Origin: JAAXKN01 sp050258815
GTDB lineage: Bacteria > Bacteroidota > Ignavibacteria > Ignavibacteriales > SURF-24
Length of the DNA stretch: 63,946 nt
NCBI GenBank assembly: GCA_050258815.1
Contig: JBLMZM010000085.1
Coordinates: forward strand, 1-63,946
Direction of reading: 5' to 3'
A model generated the notes under the pieces. That model saw only the letters and a program-made list of their open reading frames with translations, had not been told where the DNA came from and did no database searches. Positions 35,399 to 44,709 of the stretch are shown here, piece after piece (the first letter of the stretch is position 1; the number at the start of each line of letters is the position of its first letter). Made by a program: the position numbers and the translations under genes.

Positions 35399-36508
35399 AT
35401 GAAATTTTTTCCCAAAACAATCGACTCACAATTCCTGGTCCGCATTATCAGAAACGAAGTAAGTTCTGAAGAACGGGAATTCTTTGAAGCATGGCTCCAG
35501 GAATCCGATGAGCATAAGGAAGAGTTCGGTAATTTTGTCCTTTTATGGGATAAAATTGGAAATACTAAAACTCCGGAATCTCCAGATGCAGGGAAGCAAT
35601 TCAGTGCAATCAAATCCAAGCTTCAATCACTTCAAACCTTACCCTCAGAAATTATTAAGGGAAGAATAACAGCTAAAATAAATGATGTTTCTGCTGACCA
35701 AAAGATTGATCCTGCTGCCTTTGGGACATTTCCAAATCAAAGATTGGCGGATTTTATTGCCTGGCCGCTCAGAATTGCTGCATCAATAGCAGTGATATTT
35801 CTGATATATAAATTTGCTCTGAATTTAAATTATACTGATCTGAAACAGATTCCTCCTCAGCTGAATCCGGTTTCTTTCCAGATGGAAATTGTAACCCAAA
35901 AAGGTGAGAAAAGTACGATCCCTCTGTCGGATGGAACCATTGTATATCTGAACGCTAACAGCAGACTCAGGTACCCGAAAGTTTTTTCCGGTACAACCAG
36001 AATGGTGGAATTGATCGGCGAAGCATATTTCAGCGTAGCTCATAATCCCATGCAGCCTTTTATTGTCAGTACGGGTCAAACAAAGACTGAGGTCGTTGGT
36101 ACAGAATTTAATGTGCGTTACCGCAGTAATAAACTGAAGCTCGTAGTGGCCAAAGGTGCCGTAAAGGCTTATAAAGATAAATCAGATAAATTTGTTAGCA
36201 TCACAAAGGGTAAGATGGTGACGTACTCATTCGATAAGGGCTTCAGTTCTCCGGTAAAAGTTGATGTGCACAGATACACCGCCTGGCGTGAAAATAAATT
36301 GTCATTTGTAAAAGCTCCATTGTATGAAATTATGAGTGAGATTGAATCATTTTATAATGTCCAGGTTGTATATGAAAATAAATATGTTAGAAATAAAACT
36401 CTTACGGGAATTTTTGATACAGATTCGCTCGATAATATCCTATCCATGATTTCGCTGACAATGGATATGAGTATTAGCAGAGATGGGAAAAAAATAATTG
36501 TTCGTTAA
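35399..36508 (+). CDS. FecR-family anti-sigma factor
   Basis: 369 residues: cytosolic N-terminus (about 1-115; EEREFFEAWLQESDEHKEEF) that should hold the sigma factor, one transmembrane helix (about 121-143), periplasmic FecR domain (about 165-275; IPLSDGTIVYLNANSRLRYP, GEAYFSVAHNPMQPFIV, TEFNVRY) and a C-terminal DUF4974/STN-like domain (LYEIMSEIESFYNVQVVYE). This is the standard Bacteroidetes FecR plan. It receives the signal from the receptor STN domain and releases the sigma factor. Confidence 0.93.
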   Translation: MKFFPKTIDSQFLVRIIRNEVSSEEREFFEAWLQESDEHKEEFGNFVLLWDKIGNTKTPESPDAGKQFSAIKSKLQSLQTLPSEIIKGRITAKINDVSADQKIDPAAFGTFPNQRLADFIAWPLRIAASIAVIFLIYKFALNLNYTDLKQIPPQLNPVSFQMEIVTQKGEKSTIPLSDGTIVYLNANSRLRYPKVFSGTTRMVELIGEAYFSVAHNPMQPFIVSTGQTKTEVVGTEFNVRYRSNKLKLVVAKGAVKAYKDKSDKFVSITKGKMVTYSFDKGFSSPVKVDVHRYTAWRENKLSFVKAPLYEIMSEIESFYNVQVVYENKYVRNKTLTGIFDTDSLDNILSMISLTMDMSISRDGKKIIVR

Positions 36509-36552
36509 TTATCTCTTAATTAAAATTTAGACAAGGATTTTGAGGAAGCTAT

Positions 36553-39500
36553 ATGAAGATTTTCAGGATCTTCTCCTGTTACTTAACTTTTTCAGTGCTG
36601 ATTCTGTTCTGTCAGACAGCCTTTCCGCAATATGAAGCAGTTCAGAATTCGGAAACTCTGAGGGTCGGATCTCTGAAGGAAGACGATGAAATAATGTCAG
36701 ACTTTCAATTCTCCAGCGAAAATTCTCCTGGTGTTGCGAATTCCTGTCTCACTGTTCCGGTATCAGTTTCCTTTTCCAATAAGAAACTGATTGATGGATT
36801 GCAGACTATTGCAAAAAAAGCCGGGATCAAGCTGGTTTACAATGATGTTCTGGTAAATCGTGATAGTATTACGGTGAACGTGACTGCAGAACCTCTAAAG
36901 AAAGTGCTGGATCTGGTGCTTGTGAAGAATGGCATAAGTTATAAGGAATTTAAGAAGGGGCAGATAGTCTTATGGAAAAACAGAAACGCGGCTGAAAGAA
37001 TCGGTAATATAAAAGGCGTCGTTAAGGATGAGAAAGGGGAATTGTTATATGGCGCAAACGTAGTAATACTGGAGACCGGTGCTGGCAGTGCTACAGATAT
37101 GAATGGTAAATATATAATACATAATGTTAAGCCGGGGAATTATATTCTGAAGGCTTCATATATGGGATGTGAACCGCTTGAAAAAAAGATATCGGTTGGT
37201 GAAGGCCGGACTATTGAAATGAACTTTATATTGAAGATATCGAGCTTTCAGATTGGTGGTATTGAAGTTGTCGGAAAAACAGATCTCCTCCCAACCGACG
37301 TGAGTACAAAGACAACAATCAGCAGCAGCGAAATTGAACATTACCAGGCTTCCAGCATTAAGGATGTGCTCGACCTGGTTCCGGGTGTGCAGAAATCTGA
37401 AAATCCCGGAATTGGGAAAACGGGGCAGGTTGCAATACGCGGAGATGACCAGGACCAGCTTTCGGCTCTTGGTACCCTGGTTGTAATTGACGGTACTCCG
37501 GTTTCTAATAATGCAAACCTTCAGTTTCAAACAATGCATAATTCCAGCACAGGGACAAGCAACCTGGGCGGAGGTGTAGATCTGCGTACAATCCCTGCAG
37601 ATAATATTGAATCAATTGAAATTATTACAGGTTTGCCCTCAGTCAGATATGGCGATGTTACTGAAGGTGTAATAAATATAAAAACAAAAATAGGCTCTCA
37701 ACCGCATCGGTTGAAAATAAAAAATAATCCTGATACTAAGGAAGCAAACCTGGGTGGCGGATTCCTGCTTGGGACAAACGGACTAAGCTATAATTTTAAT
37801 TTAGCCAGAAGTGAAAGGGACCTGAGAAAAAATGGCGATGAATATACCCGGGTTACAGGACAAACTGTCTACTCAACTATTGCACTTGATAATAAGCTTT
37901 CGATGAACCATAAGATAAATGGACAGGTTATTTTTGATGAGGAAGAGCCTAAAGGGGATGTTTATCAAACAAAAAATTATAACAGAGGCTTTTCGCTTGG
38001 TTATTCAGACTGGGGAAAATATACTTCTGAAAACGGAGTATCATCATTTGAATACAACGCATTCATGAATTTCAGAAATATTAATTCAATGAAGTCCAAA
38101 CTTGTATCTGGACTCAGGATCATGCCAAACGGGGATACTTCATCAGCATACATCGGGAAAATTGAGAATAAAGGACATGAATGGAATCTGGGAGGAAGAC
38201 TTGAATGGAATACTGTTCTTTTTACAGGTGATGTAGTACATAAATTGCTGTATGGTACGGATGTACAGTATAACGCAAATACTGGCGAAGGAGTTATGAT
38301 CGATTCCTTATACAATTATTATGGAATTGATTCTAAAGTTAGGTCATACACCTTCAAGGATATTCCGGGACAGACTCTTCTTAGTTTTTATGCCGAAGAT
38401 AAAATGACCTGGCATTTGCTTTATGATTTCAATCTGATGCTTGGTGCCAGATATGAACTATACAGACCTTACCAGTTTAACATTAAAGGACTTTTGGGTG
38501 ACGGAGACCTTGTTAAGTCTCATCAGGGATCATTTTTTAACCCAAGATTGAACCTGATGGTCTATTTTTCAAGAGTAAATCAGTTAAGAATAAGTGCGGG
38601 TACAACATCCAAGTCACCTGCTATGAGTACAATATATGACCAGCCGGAAATATTAACCTGGAGAAATCCGGTAGAAAACAGGAATGAATACTTTATCCAT
38701 GATCTTAAAGTCCCGGATTTAAAGGGTTACAAAGAACTGCAATTTGAAGTCGCATATGACCATAAGTATTTTGATATGATCGGGACTACTGTAAGTGCTT
38801 ACTACAAAGAAAGAAGTAATGAAAGTGAATCACAGTCCATACCAATCTTTAAAACTATTACTAGTGGTGACCAGACAAAGGTATATTATATTGGAACATA
38901 TAGCTTGCCAGAGAACCTTGGGAAGACTTTGTCCAAAGGAATTGAATTTGCCGTAAAGACAAATAAAATTAAATCCCTCAATATGAATTTTGAAGTAACT
39001 GGTGCTTACAGTTTTTCTAATTCATCAAGAAGGGGAGTTTTGTATGATTTCTCGCCTGACCTGACGAAAGGCCAGTACCCAAATTATAAGGCAGCCGGTA
39101 CTCCGGTTGATACGCTTATAGCGTTTACCTATTCTCCTTCGGGAAGCTGGCGGGATCGCTTACAGTTGAATTATTATATCAGATATACCTTGCCCCCCCT
39201 TGGATTATGGGTAACATTGCGTGCTGAGCATCTGGTAGCTGAACGGAACCAAACTGTGAATATGGAATATGAGGATCCCTCATTATTAATTACCCCTGAA
39301 CAAAAGGAATCTTATAATTTTTCAAGGGAAATAAAAAGAAAGAGTCCGAAGTGGTTATTCAATATTAATATCAGCAAATCTCTTTTCAAAGGGGCTGAGG
39401 TTTCATTCTATGTTAATAACTTTCTGGATGATCCGGGAATCAGGCAGTATTATAGCTCACCGACAACATTAATGGAGGAGACACGAAATCCTCCTCTGTT

Positions 39501-39558
39501 CTATGGTATTGAGTTTAGTTGTTCAATAGATGAACTCTTTAAACGGAGCGAAAGATGA
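36553..39558 (+). CDS. TonB-dependent outer-membrane receptor with STN signalling domain
   Basis: 1001 residues. Signal peptide (1-26), STN domain (about 66-140; KKLIDGLQTIAKKAGIKLVYND), carboxypeptidase-regulatory-like domain (about 153-235; GVVKDEKGELLYGANVVILETG), plug (about 255-380; SIKDVLDLVPGVQ, VAIRGDDQDQLS) and a 22-strand-type barrel to the C-terminus. It ends in a polar KRSER rather than the usual terminal aromatic. No SusD partner follows, so transport of a small ligand such as a siderophore, cobalamin or peptide is more likely than a SusCD glycan system. The next gene overlaps by four bases. Confidence 0.92.
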   Translation: MKIFRIFSCYLTFSVLILFCQTAFPQYEAVQNSETLRVGSLKEDDEIMSDFQFSSENSPGVANSCLTVPVSVSFSNKKLIDGLQTIAKKAGIKLVYNDVLVNRDSITVNVTAEPLKKVLDLVLVKNGISYKEFKKGQIVLWKNRNAAERIGNIKGVVKDEKGELLYGANVVILETGAGSATDMNGKYIIHNVKPGNYILKASYMGCEPLEKKISVGEGRTIEMNFILKISSFQIGGIEVVGKTDLLPTDVSTKTTISSSEIEHYQASSIKDVLDLVPGVQKSENPGIGKTGQVAIRGDDQDQLSALGTLVVIDGTPVSNNANLQFQTMHNSSTGTSNLGGGVDLRTIPADNIESIEIITGLPSVRYGDVTEGVINIKTKIGSQPHRLKIKNNPDTKEANLGGGFLLGTNGLSYNFNLARSERDLRKNGDEYTRVTGQTVYSTIALDNKLSMNHKINGQVIFDEEEPKGDVYQTKNYNRGFSLGYSDWGKYTSENGVSSFEYNAFMNFRNINSMKSKLVSGLRIMPNGDTSSAYIGKIENKGHEWNLGGRLEWNTVLFTGDVVHKLLYGTDVQYNANTGEGVMIDSLYNYYGIDSKVRSYTFKDIPGQTLLSFYAEDKMTWHLLYDFNLMLGARYELYRPYQFNIKGLLGDGDLVKSHQGSFFNPRLNLMVYFSRVNQLRISAGTTSKSPAMSTIYDQPEILTWRNPVENRNEYFIHDLKVPDLKGYKELQFEVAYDHKYFDMIGTTVSAYYKERSNESESQSIPIFKTITSGDQTKVYYIGTYSLPENLGKTLSKGIEFAVKTNKIKSLNMNFEVTGAYSFSNSSRRGVLYDFSPDLTKGQYPNYKAAGTPVDTLIAFTYSPSGSWRDRLQLNYYIRYTLPPLGLWVTLRAEHLVAERNQTVNMEYEDPSLLITPEQKESYNFSREIKRKSPKWLFNINISKSLFKGAEVSFYVNNFLDDPGIRQYYSSPTTLMEETRNPPLFYGIEFSCSIDELFKRSER

Positions 39559-40652
39559 AGAAAGTAATTAGTACAATTATTATAATACTTTTAATCATGT
39601 TGCAGGGATGCGCTGAGAAACCTCCTGTTATGCCTGATGGTGAATCGCAGATGACAATAAAGGCCGTATGGAATAGTTCTACTGATTCAATCCCCCACTA
39701 TTTACCAATGCCAAATGCAAAGGTAATACTTAGCTCAGAATATGGTTTTATGGTTAGGTATACAAATGAGAGTGGTGTGCTGGATCTGAGTGGAATTCCA
39801 TCAGCCGTGTATAATGTATCAGTTAGAATGCAGCATCCTTCAGACCCGGGAATAATTCTAGTCGGTACCCGTCTGTCAATTCAGACATTTTCACGTAAAC
39901 CGGCAGTTGATACCGTATATGCCAAACCAATTTCCAGTACAGGTATTGCGATCAATGAGATTTATGCTGCAGGTCCTGTCAGCCATCTTTACTGGTATGA
40001 CCAATACATCGAACTGTATAACTCAAGTGACAGCACAAAATATCTGGATGGTATGCTTGTTATGAGGTTTTCCAGCAATAATACCAACGGGGCTAAAGGA
40101 CCTGGTGCCGACGAAGGAAACGACGGGGATATTGATGGAGTAACATATATCTATAAATTCCCTGGTAAACCTGGTGAAAAGAATTATCCTTTTCCGCCAA
40201 AAAAATTCCTTGTAATTGCACAAAGTGCCATTAACCATAAAAGCGTTTATACTTCCAGTGTGGACCTGTCTAAATCTGACTGGGAATTTTATAACCAGTA
40301 TTCACCAAGTGATATTGATAATCCTAAAGTCCCTAATCTTATTAATATGCGATCGGACCAGGGAGCAAGCGATTTTATGATTGCTCTTACCAGCGATATT
40401 GTTGTCATTGCTTCCGGTGTAGATTCGAATTGGCAGGATGGGATCGATATATCAACTATACTGGATGGTGTAGAATATCAACAGAGTTCAACCACACCTA
40501 AGACTCTTGACCAAAGGGTGGACAGAGGATATGTTATTTCTCCACCAACATACAGTGGAAAGTCTATTCAGCGAAGAGAGCCTGGGGTTGATACCAATGA
40601 TGGATCGCTTGATTTTGAAATTTTGAATCATCCTACTCCTGGTTTTCAATAA
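39555..40652 (+). CDS. Lipoprotein, DUF4876-like
   Basis: 365 residues. Lipoprotein signal ending MLQGC (Cys19), then a carboxypeptidase-regulatory-like beta domain (about 33-110; NAKVILSSEYGFMVRYTNESGVLDLSGIPSAVYNVSV is its core) and a lamin-tail-like domain from about 130 (GIAINEIYAAGPV, DQYIELYNSSD) with a final SIQRREPGVDTN segment. It overlaps the receptor gene (ATGA), so it is probably the surface or periplasmic partner of that receptor. I recall DUF4876 proteins next to TonB receptors in Bacteroidetes; the assignment is from pattern only. Confidence 0.7.
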   Translation: MKKVISTIIIILLIMLQGCAEKPPVMPDGESQMTIKAVWNSSTDSIPHYLPMPNAKVILSSEYGFMVRYTNESGVLDLSGIPSAVYNVSVRMQHPSDPGIILVGTRLSIQTFSRKPAVDTVYAKPISSTGIAINEIYAAGPVSHLYWYDQYIELYNSSDSTKYLDGMLVMRFSSNNTNGAKGPGADEGNDGDIDGVTYIYKFPGKPGEKNYPFPPKKFLVIAQSAINHKSVYTSSVDLSKSDWEFYNQYSPSDIDNPKVPNLINMRSDQGASDFMIALTSDIVVIASGVDSNWQDGIDISTILDGVEYQQSSTTPKTLDQRVDRGYVISPPTYSGKSIQRREPGVDTNDGSLDFEILNHPTPGFQ

Positions 40653-40677
40653 TCCCGGGAAATGGAATACGAGTTGT

Positions 40678-40699
40678 TTGGCCCATGGGGATGGGCTAA
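40678..40699. repeat. Short hairpin after the lipoprotein gene
   Basis: TTGGCCCAT / ATGGGCTAA with a GGGG loop: nine pairs including one G-T. It is followed by A-rich, not T-rich, sequence, so it is not a standard terminator. It sits 25 bp after the lipoprotein stop in a 250-bp spacer that shows nothing else. Confidence 0.45.
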
Positions 40700-40902
40700 A
40701 ACCAAAAAATAACAATTAGGGTTTTTTGAATTCTCTCCTAAGTTAAGGATTAGAGTAGACTTTTTGATAAGTGCTGTATGTCGTCCGATTCTGGTGAATT
40801 TACGGATGTTAAAAAGTTCTACTCTGCCTTTTCAGGATGAGAAGCCCGTTGAGTGATGACAGATATTATTATATGATGTTAAATCAGGAGTTTGAAAAAT
40901 AA

Positions 40903-42366
40903 ATGAACAAATATGGTTTGATACTAGTCTTTATACTGTCCGTTTTCGTTTCATTTTCCTTTGCCCAAAATAACAGAATACGTTCTTTGGGTGGAATGAC
41001 GTACGGCTTGTCCGATCCTGATAACTCCCTGAATCCATACGATTGGGGTAAAAATCCCGCGTGGTTAATGAGAGATGAGCAACAACCATGGTTAAGGATA
41101 GAGCCCTCATTCGAAAGGCAGTGGGGTGATTACAAACGTATTTATGACTATCGTGATAATAATGCCTATGGATTATCATTCACAGGTGTAAAACCGCTGG
41201 GTGAAAATGGAACATTCTTAGGTTATACAACATACAGTTATGATCAAAGAAATAGTGTATACAGGACATTGAAACATGATTCGTATGCAGGAGAAGCTTT
41301 TTTTGCCACAGATACAACAACAGGCGATTTCAAATATAATGGACCTATCGTAGGCTTTTCATATAGTTTTGAGTTATTACCAAACCTGTTTGCAGGAGCT
41401 TCGGTAGGATATGAAATACTGGATGGACTGAAAAGCATTTATTCCCGCACTAAGACAATATACCGTGCAGTTAATGGTAAAGCAGGCTTAGTATATGAAT
41501 TTTCAAATGAGTTAACCTGGGGAATTGATTTTGGTTTATTTGATAACCAGGAATCATTAGAGATGAAAAATGAAGATGGAATACAACAGGTTGAAATCTT
41601 TAACTCTCGCGGAGAAACTTATTTTATTTCAAGCAGAAAAGATGTGATCAATCAAAAGGTACGAAAGAAAGGTGGGGTAATAGGCACACAGATTTATTTA
41701 ACTCCTCTGAGAAACCTGGAGACTGCGCTTGGAGCTGAATATTCAGTCTCAAATACAAGGATATTTCTCCCCAATTCTTATATAAAGGAGTATGAAGAAG
41801 GGCTTGCAAGTTTTGAGAACTACGCATTCAGGCTTCAATCGAAATATCAGATTATGAATAATTTTATATTAGGTGTCAAACTTCAGCATTCAAAAGACTA
41901 CAGCTGGTCAAAGAACTCTGCCCGCAACCTGTTGTTATGGGAATGGAATGTTAAGCAAACATCTGCTGGGGTGGGAGCTTCTTACTATATAAAACCACTC
42001 GACCTTTTAGTAGGAGCAGAGTATAACTTTGATCTTATTAATGCAGATTCATCCAAATATATTGACGTAAGATTTTCTGATGTATCCTCTGAAAATCATC
42101 TGATCCGCTTAGGTGCTGAATATAAAATAATGGCTAATACCTTTATCAGAGCCGGCTATAACTATGGAACAGAGCAGGTTGACCTTGTTTCAGGAGGACG
42201 TGACGTTATAATAGATTTTGCTACTCTGGGGTTGGGTTTTACAATCTCTGAACTCGCTGATATGGATCTAAGCTTGCAATATGGTAAAATATCACCTGAT
42301 CATTATAGTGATTATTCAAGAGACCGCTTTGCATTCAAAGCCAGCATAAAATTGTTCTCCTTCTGA
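40903..42366 (+). CDS. Outer-membrane beta-barrel protein of unknown function
   Basis: 487 residues with a signal peptide (1-21, ending SFAQ). The mature part is a run of amphipathic beta strands with alternating aromatic residues (AYGLSFTGVKPLGENG, TFIRAGYNYGTEQVDL) and a terminal strand ending IKLFSF, the C-terminal Phe typical of barrels. It resembles in style the DUF6850-type barrels seen with DUF4876 lipoproteins; I cannot confirm the family. Position suggests a role with the receptor and lipoprotein, perhaps in export or surface display. Confidence 0.7.
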   Translation: MNKYGLILVFILSVFVSFSFAQNNRIRSLGGMTYGLSDPDNSLNPYDWGKNPAWLMRDEQQPWLRIEPSFERQWGDYKRIYDYRDNNAYGLSFTGVKPLGENGTFLGYTTYSYDQRNSVYRTLKHDSYAGEAFFATDTTTGDFKYNGPIVGFSYSFELLPNLFAGASVGYEILDGLKSIYSRTKTIYRAVNGKAGLVYEFSNELTWGIDFGLFDNQESLEMKNEDGIQQVEIFNSRGETYFISSRKDVINQKVRKKGGVIGTQIYLTPLRNLETALGAEYSVSNTRIFLPNSYIKEYEEGLASFENYAFRLQSKYQIMNNFILGVKLQHSKDYSWSKNSARNLLLWEWNVKQTSAGVGASYYIKPLDLLVGAEYNFDLINADSSKYIDVRFSDVSSENHLIRLGAEYKIMANTFIRAGYNYGTEQVDLVSGGRDVIIDFATLGLGFTISELADMDLSLQYGKISPDHYSDYSRDRFAFKASIKLFSF

Positions 42367-42409
42367 AGTAAGAATGAATGAGGCCTTTTAAAGCATAATA
42401 GGAAATAAA

Positions 42410-44638
42410 ATGGAAAAAATTATCCGTATACCCGCATTCTGTATTTTATCAATTATAATATCTTTGACGACCATATCCTCAGGGCAGTGGAAGAAGGTTA
42501 CTCCGGCTCCGATGGACGGTGTCTATGGGATTTATTTTGTAAACTCATCTCTTGGCTGGGCCTCAGGTGCTTATGGTGCTATATATAAGACTACTGATGG
42601 TGGAAACAACTGGAGGGAAATATACAGAGATGCGAATGCTGGTGACCTGAAAGAGGTATTTTTTCTTAACAGTAATGTAGGTTTTATTGCAGGCTCAGGT
42701 GCACGCATGTTAAAAACCATTAATGGCGGTACTTCATGGACCCCGGTAGTAATCAGCGGATTAACTATTGAAATAAAATCCGTCTATTTTGCTGATGAGA
42801 ATACAGGCTGGATACTTACAGATAATGGAGTCCTTCGCACAACTGATGGTGGCAATAACTGGAATAGCGTCCTTACCTTAACAGGTCTTACTATGTATAA
42901 ATTTTCCTTTTGGAATTCAAATCACGCTGTTGCAGTAGGAAAGAATTCATCAGAGTTATATTATACGAAGGATGGCATAACATGGACTAAGTCTGCTACC
43001 GTACCCCTGGGAGGATACAGTTATTCGAAGTCAGATATAAGGGACGTGTTTGGAGTAGATGACAAGAATGTATATGCAGTAGGTTGGGGCAGTCTGGTTG
43101 GCGGCAGTCAGCCTTCTATTCTGGTAAAGTCAACAGACGGCGGGGCAACATGGAATTTCCTTAATCAGGAAACTGCAAATATTACATATGAAAATATTTA
43201 TAGTGTATGGTTCAAGGATGCAAACAATGGAGTTGCAGCAGGTGGCGGAGGAAGAGGAAGTGTTATTCTGAGAACGACTGATGGTGGAAAGAATTGGCTC
43301 CCTGTTGATATATACTGTGGTTCAACACTGAGCACTATAGTCGGTAATGGAAATAATTTCTGGGTAAGTGGTTCCGGAGGAATGATCATGTATTCTCCTG
43401 ACCTTGGGGCTACCTGGCAGCAGCAATCCTTTAATCCTGGTGTAACGCTTTCCTCAATAAAATTTTTATCGGATAAAGCAGCCGTATCAGCCGGAGGCGA
43501 TTGTAGCTTTTATAAAAGTACTGACGGTGGTAAAAACTGGATCGGGAAATATCTCAGGATAAATGGTATTGCCCCTGACATTCAGGATATCTATTTCGTA
43601 AATGAGAATACCGGATTTGCTTCATTTTCATATGGTCTGCTTGCAAAAACAACTGATGCAGGCAATACATGGAAAGCCGTTATTCAGGATTCACAGGACC
43701 CCACATTTTCCAAATATGGCATATTCTTTACTGACGAAAAGACTGGATTTGTAGTTGGTAAGGAAGGTACAAAGATTGACGCAATCTATAAAACAACAGA
43801 TGGTGGTAATAACTGGAGCTCAAAAATAAATCAATTCCAGGCTAACCTGAGGGGAGTGGCTTTTGCAGATAAGTTTAAGGGGATCGTTGTCGGGGAGAAA
43901 TTAAAAGCCGCATATACAACAGACGGTGGTGACACATGGACTGCTTCAAAATTCAATGGGGTACCTGCGGGAAAAACTCCTAACATAATAAAGGTGAGCT
44001 TCCTTGATAACAACAATGCAGTGGCAACTGGTGATGCCTGTATCTTCAGATCTTCTGATTCAGGAGCTAACTGGGACTACATTACTGTAACCGATTTATC
44101 CGAAAGTCTTACAGGATTAGTATTTAAGGATAATCTGAAAGGATGGACAGTTGGTACTAGTAATGCCACACCAAAGAGAAATGGCATGTATGAGACCCAG
44201 GACGGGGGTAAAACCTGGTCATATAACATTGATCTTTCGGTATTTAAGTCAAGTGAATCCTTAACAAATATTACTATTGATAAGAATAATATGCTTTGGG
44301 TATGCGGACCTAAAGGGAGTGTTTATACAAACAGCGTAACTGTTGGTGTAGAAACAACTAAGGAGAAATTTCCTCAAAACTATTCGCTTAAACAAAATTA
44401 CCCGAACCCATTTAACCCTTCGACGAATATTGAATATTTTATTCCGGAGATGAGCTATGTTAAACTCAATGTTTATGATATGTTAGGGCGACTGGTTAGC
44501 ATATTGGTAGACGAATATCAGAACTCAGGTAACCACAAAATAAACTTTAATGCATCAGAACTTACCAGCGGAATTTATTTCTATTCTTTAAATACCAACG
44601 GATTTGTTGCAATAAAAAAAATGTTATTGATTAAATAG
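42410..44638 (+). CDS. Exported YCF48/BNR-repeat beta-propeller protein with T9SS sorting tail
   Basis: 742 residues. Signal peptide (1-25), about 13 repeats of the propeller-blade motif K/RTTDGGNNW (residues about 55-630), then a type A T9SS C-terminal domain (about 655-742): NYPNPFNPSTNIEYFIP, LNVYDMLGRLVSILVDEYQ and SGIYFYSLN...KKMLLIK. The tail predicts secretion through the type IX system and surface attachment or release. Thirteen blades would suit two propellers. The substrate is unknown; such proteins often bind polymers or accompany peptidases, and two peptidase genes follow. A terminator-like hairpin lies after it. Confidence 0.88.
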   Translation: MEKIIRIPAFCILSIIISLTTISSGQWKKVTPAPMDGVYGIYFVNSSLGWASGAYGAIYKTTDGGNNWREIYRDANAGDLKEVFFLNSNVGFIAGSGARMLKTINGGTSWTPVVISGLTIEIKSVYFADENTGWILTDNGVLRTTDGGNNWNSVLTLTGLTMYKFSFWNSNHAVAVGKNSSELYYTKDGITWTKSATVPLGGYSYSKSDIRDVFGVDDKNVYAVGWGSLVGGSQPSILVKSTDGGATWNFLNQETANITYENIYSVWFKDANNGVAAGGGGRGSVILRTTDGGKNWLPVDIYCGSTLSTIVGNGNNFWVSGSGGMIMYSPDLGATWQQQSFNPGVTLSSIKFLSDKAAVSAGGDCSFYKSTDGGKNWIGKYLRINGIAPDIQDIYFVNENTGFASFSYGLLAKTTDAGNTWKAVIQDSQDPTFSKYGIFFTDEKTGFVVGKEGTKIDAIYKTTDGGNNWSSKINQFQANLRGVAFADKFKGIVVGEKLKAAYTTDGGDTWTASKFNGVPAGKTPNIIKVSFLDNNNAVATGDACIFRSSDSGANWDYITVTDLSESLTGLVFKDNLKGWTVGTSNATPKRNGMYETQDGGKTWSYNIDLSVFKSSESLTNITIDKNNMLWVCGPKGSVYTNSVTVGVETTKEKFPQNYSLKQNYPNPFNPSTNIEYFIPEMSYVKLNVYDMLGRLVSILVDEYQNSGNHKINFNASELTSGIYFYSLNTNGFVAIKKMLLIK

Positions 44639-44648
44639 TCCGACGGAA

Positions 44649-44690
44649 AGAAGCAGAATATTGAGATTTCTGCTTCTATTTCCTCTTCAA
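44649..44690 (+). terminator. Terminator-like hairpin after the propeller gene
   Basis: Ten-bp stem AGAAGCAGAA (44649-44658) / TTCTGCTTCT (44668-44677), 9-nt loop, followed by a pyrimidine-rich ATTTCCTCTTC rather than a pure T-run. Partial termination is plausible. Confidence 0.6.
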
Positions 44691-44709
44691 ATTAACAAAA
44701 AGGATCAAA

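Noticed and set aside
40678..40699. Hairpin after the lipoprotein gene as a terminator
   Set aside because: No T-run follows on either strand, so it is listed only as a hairpin.
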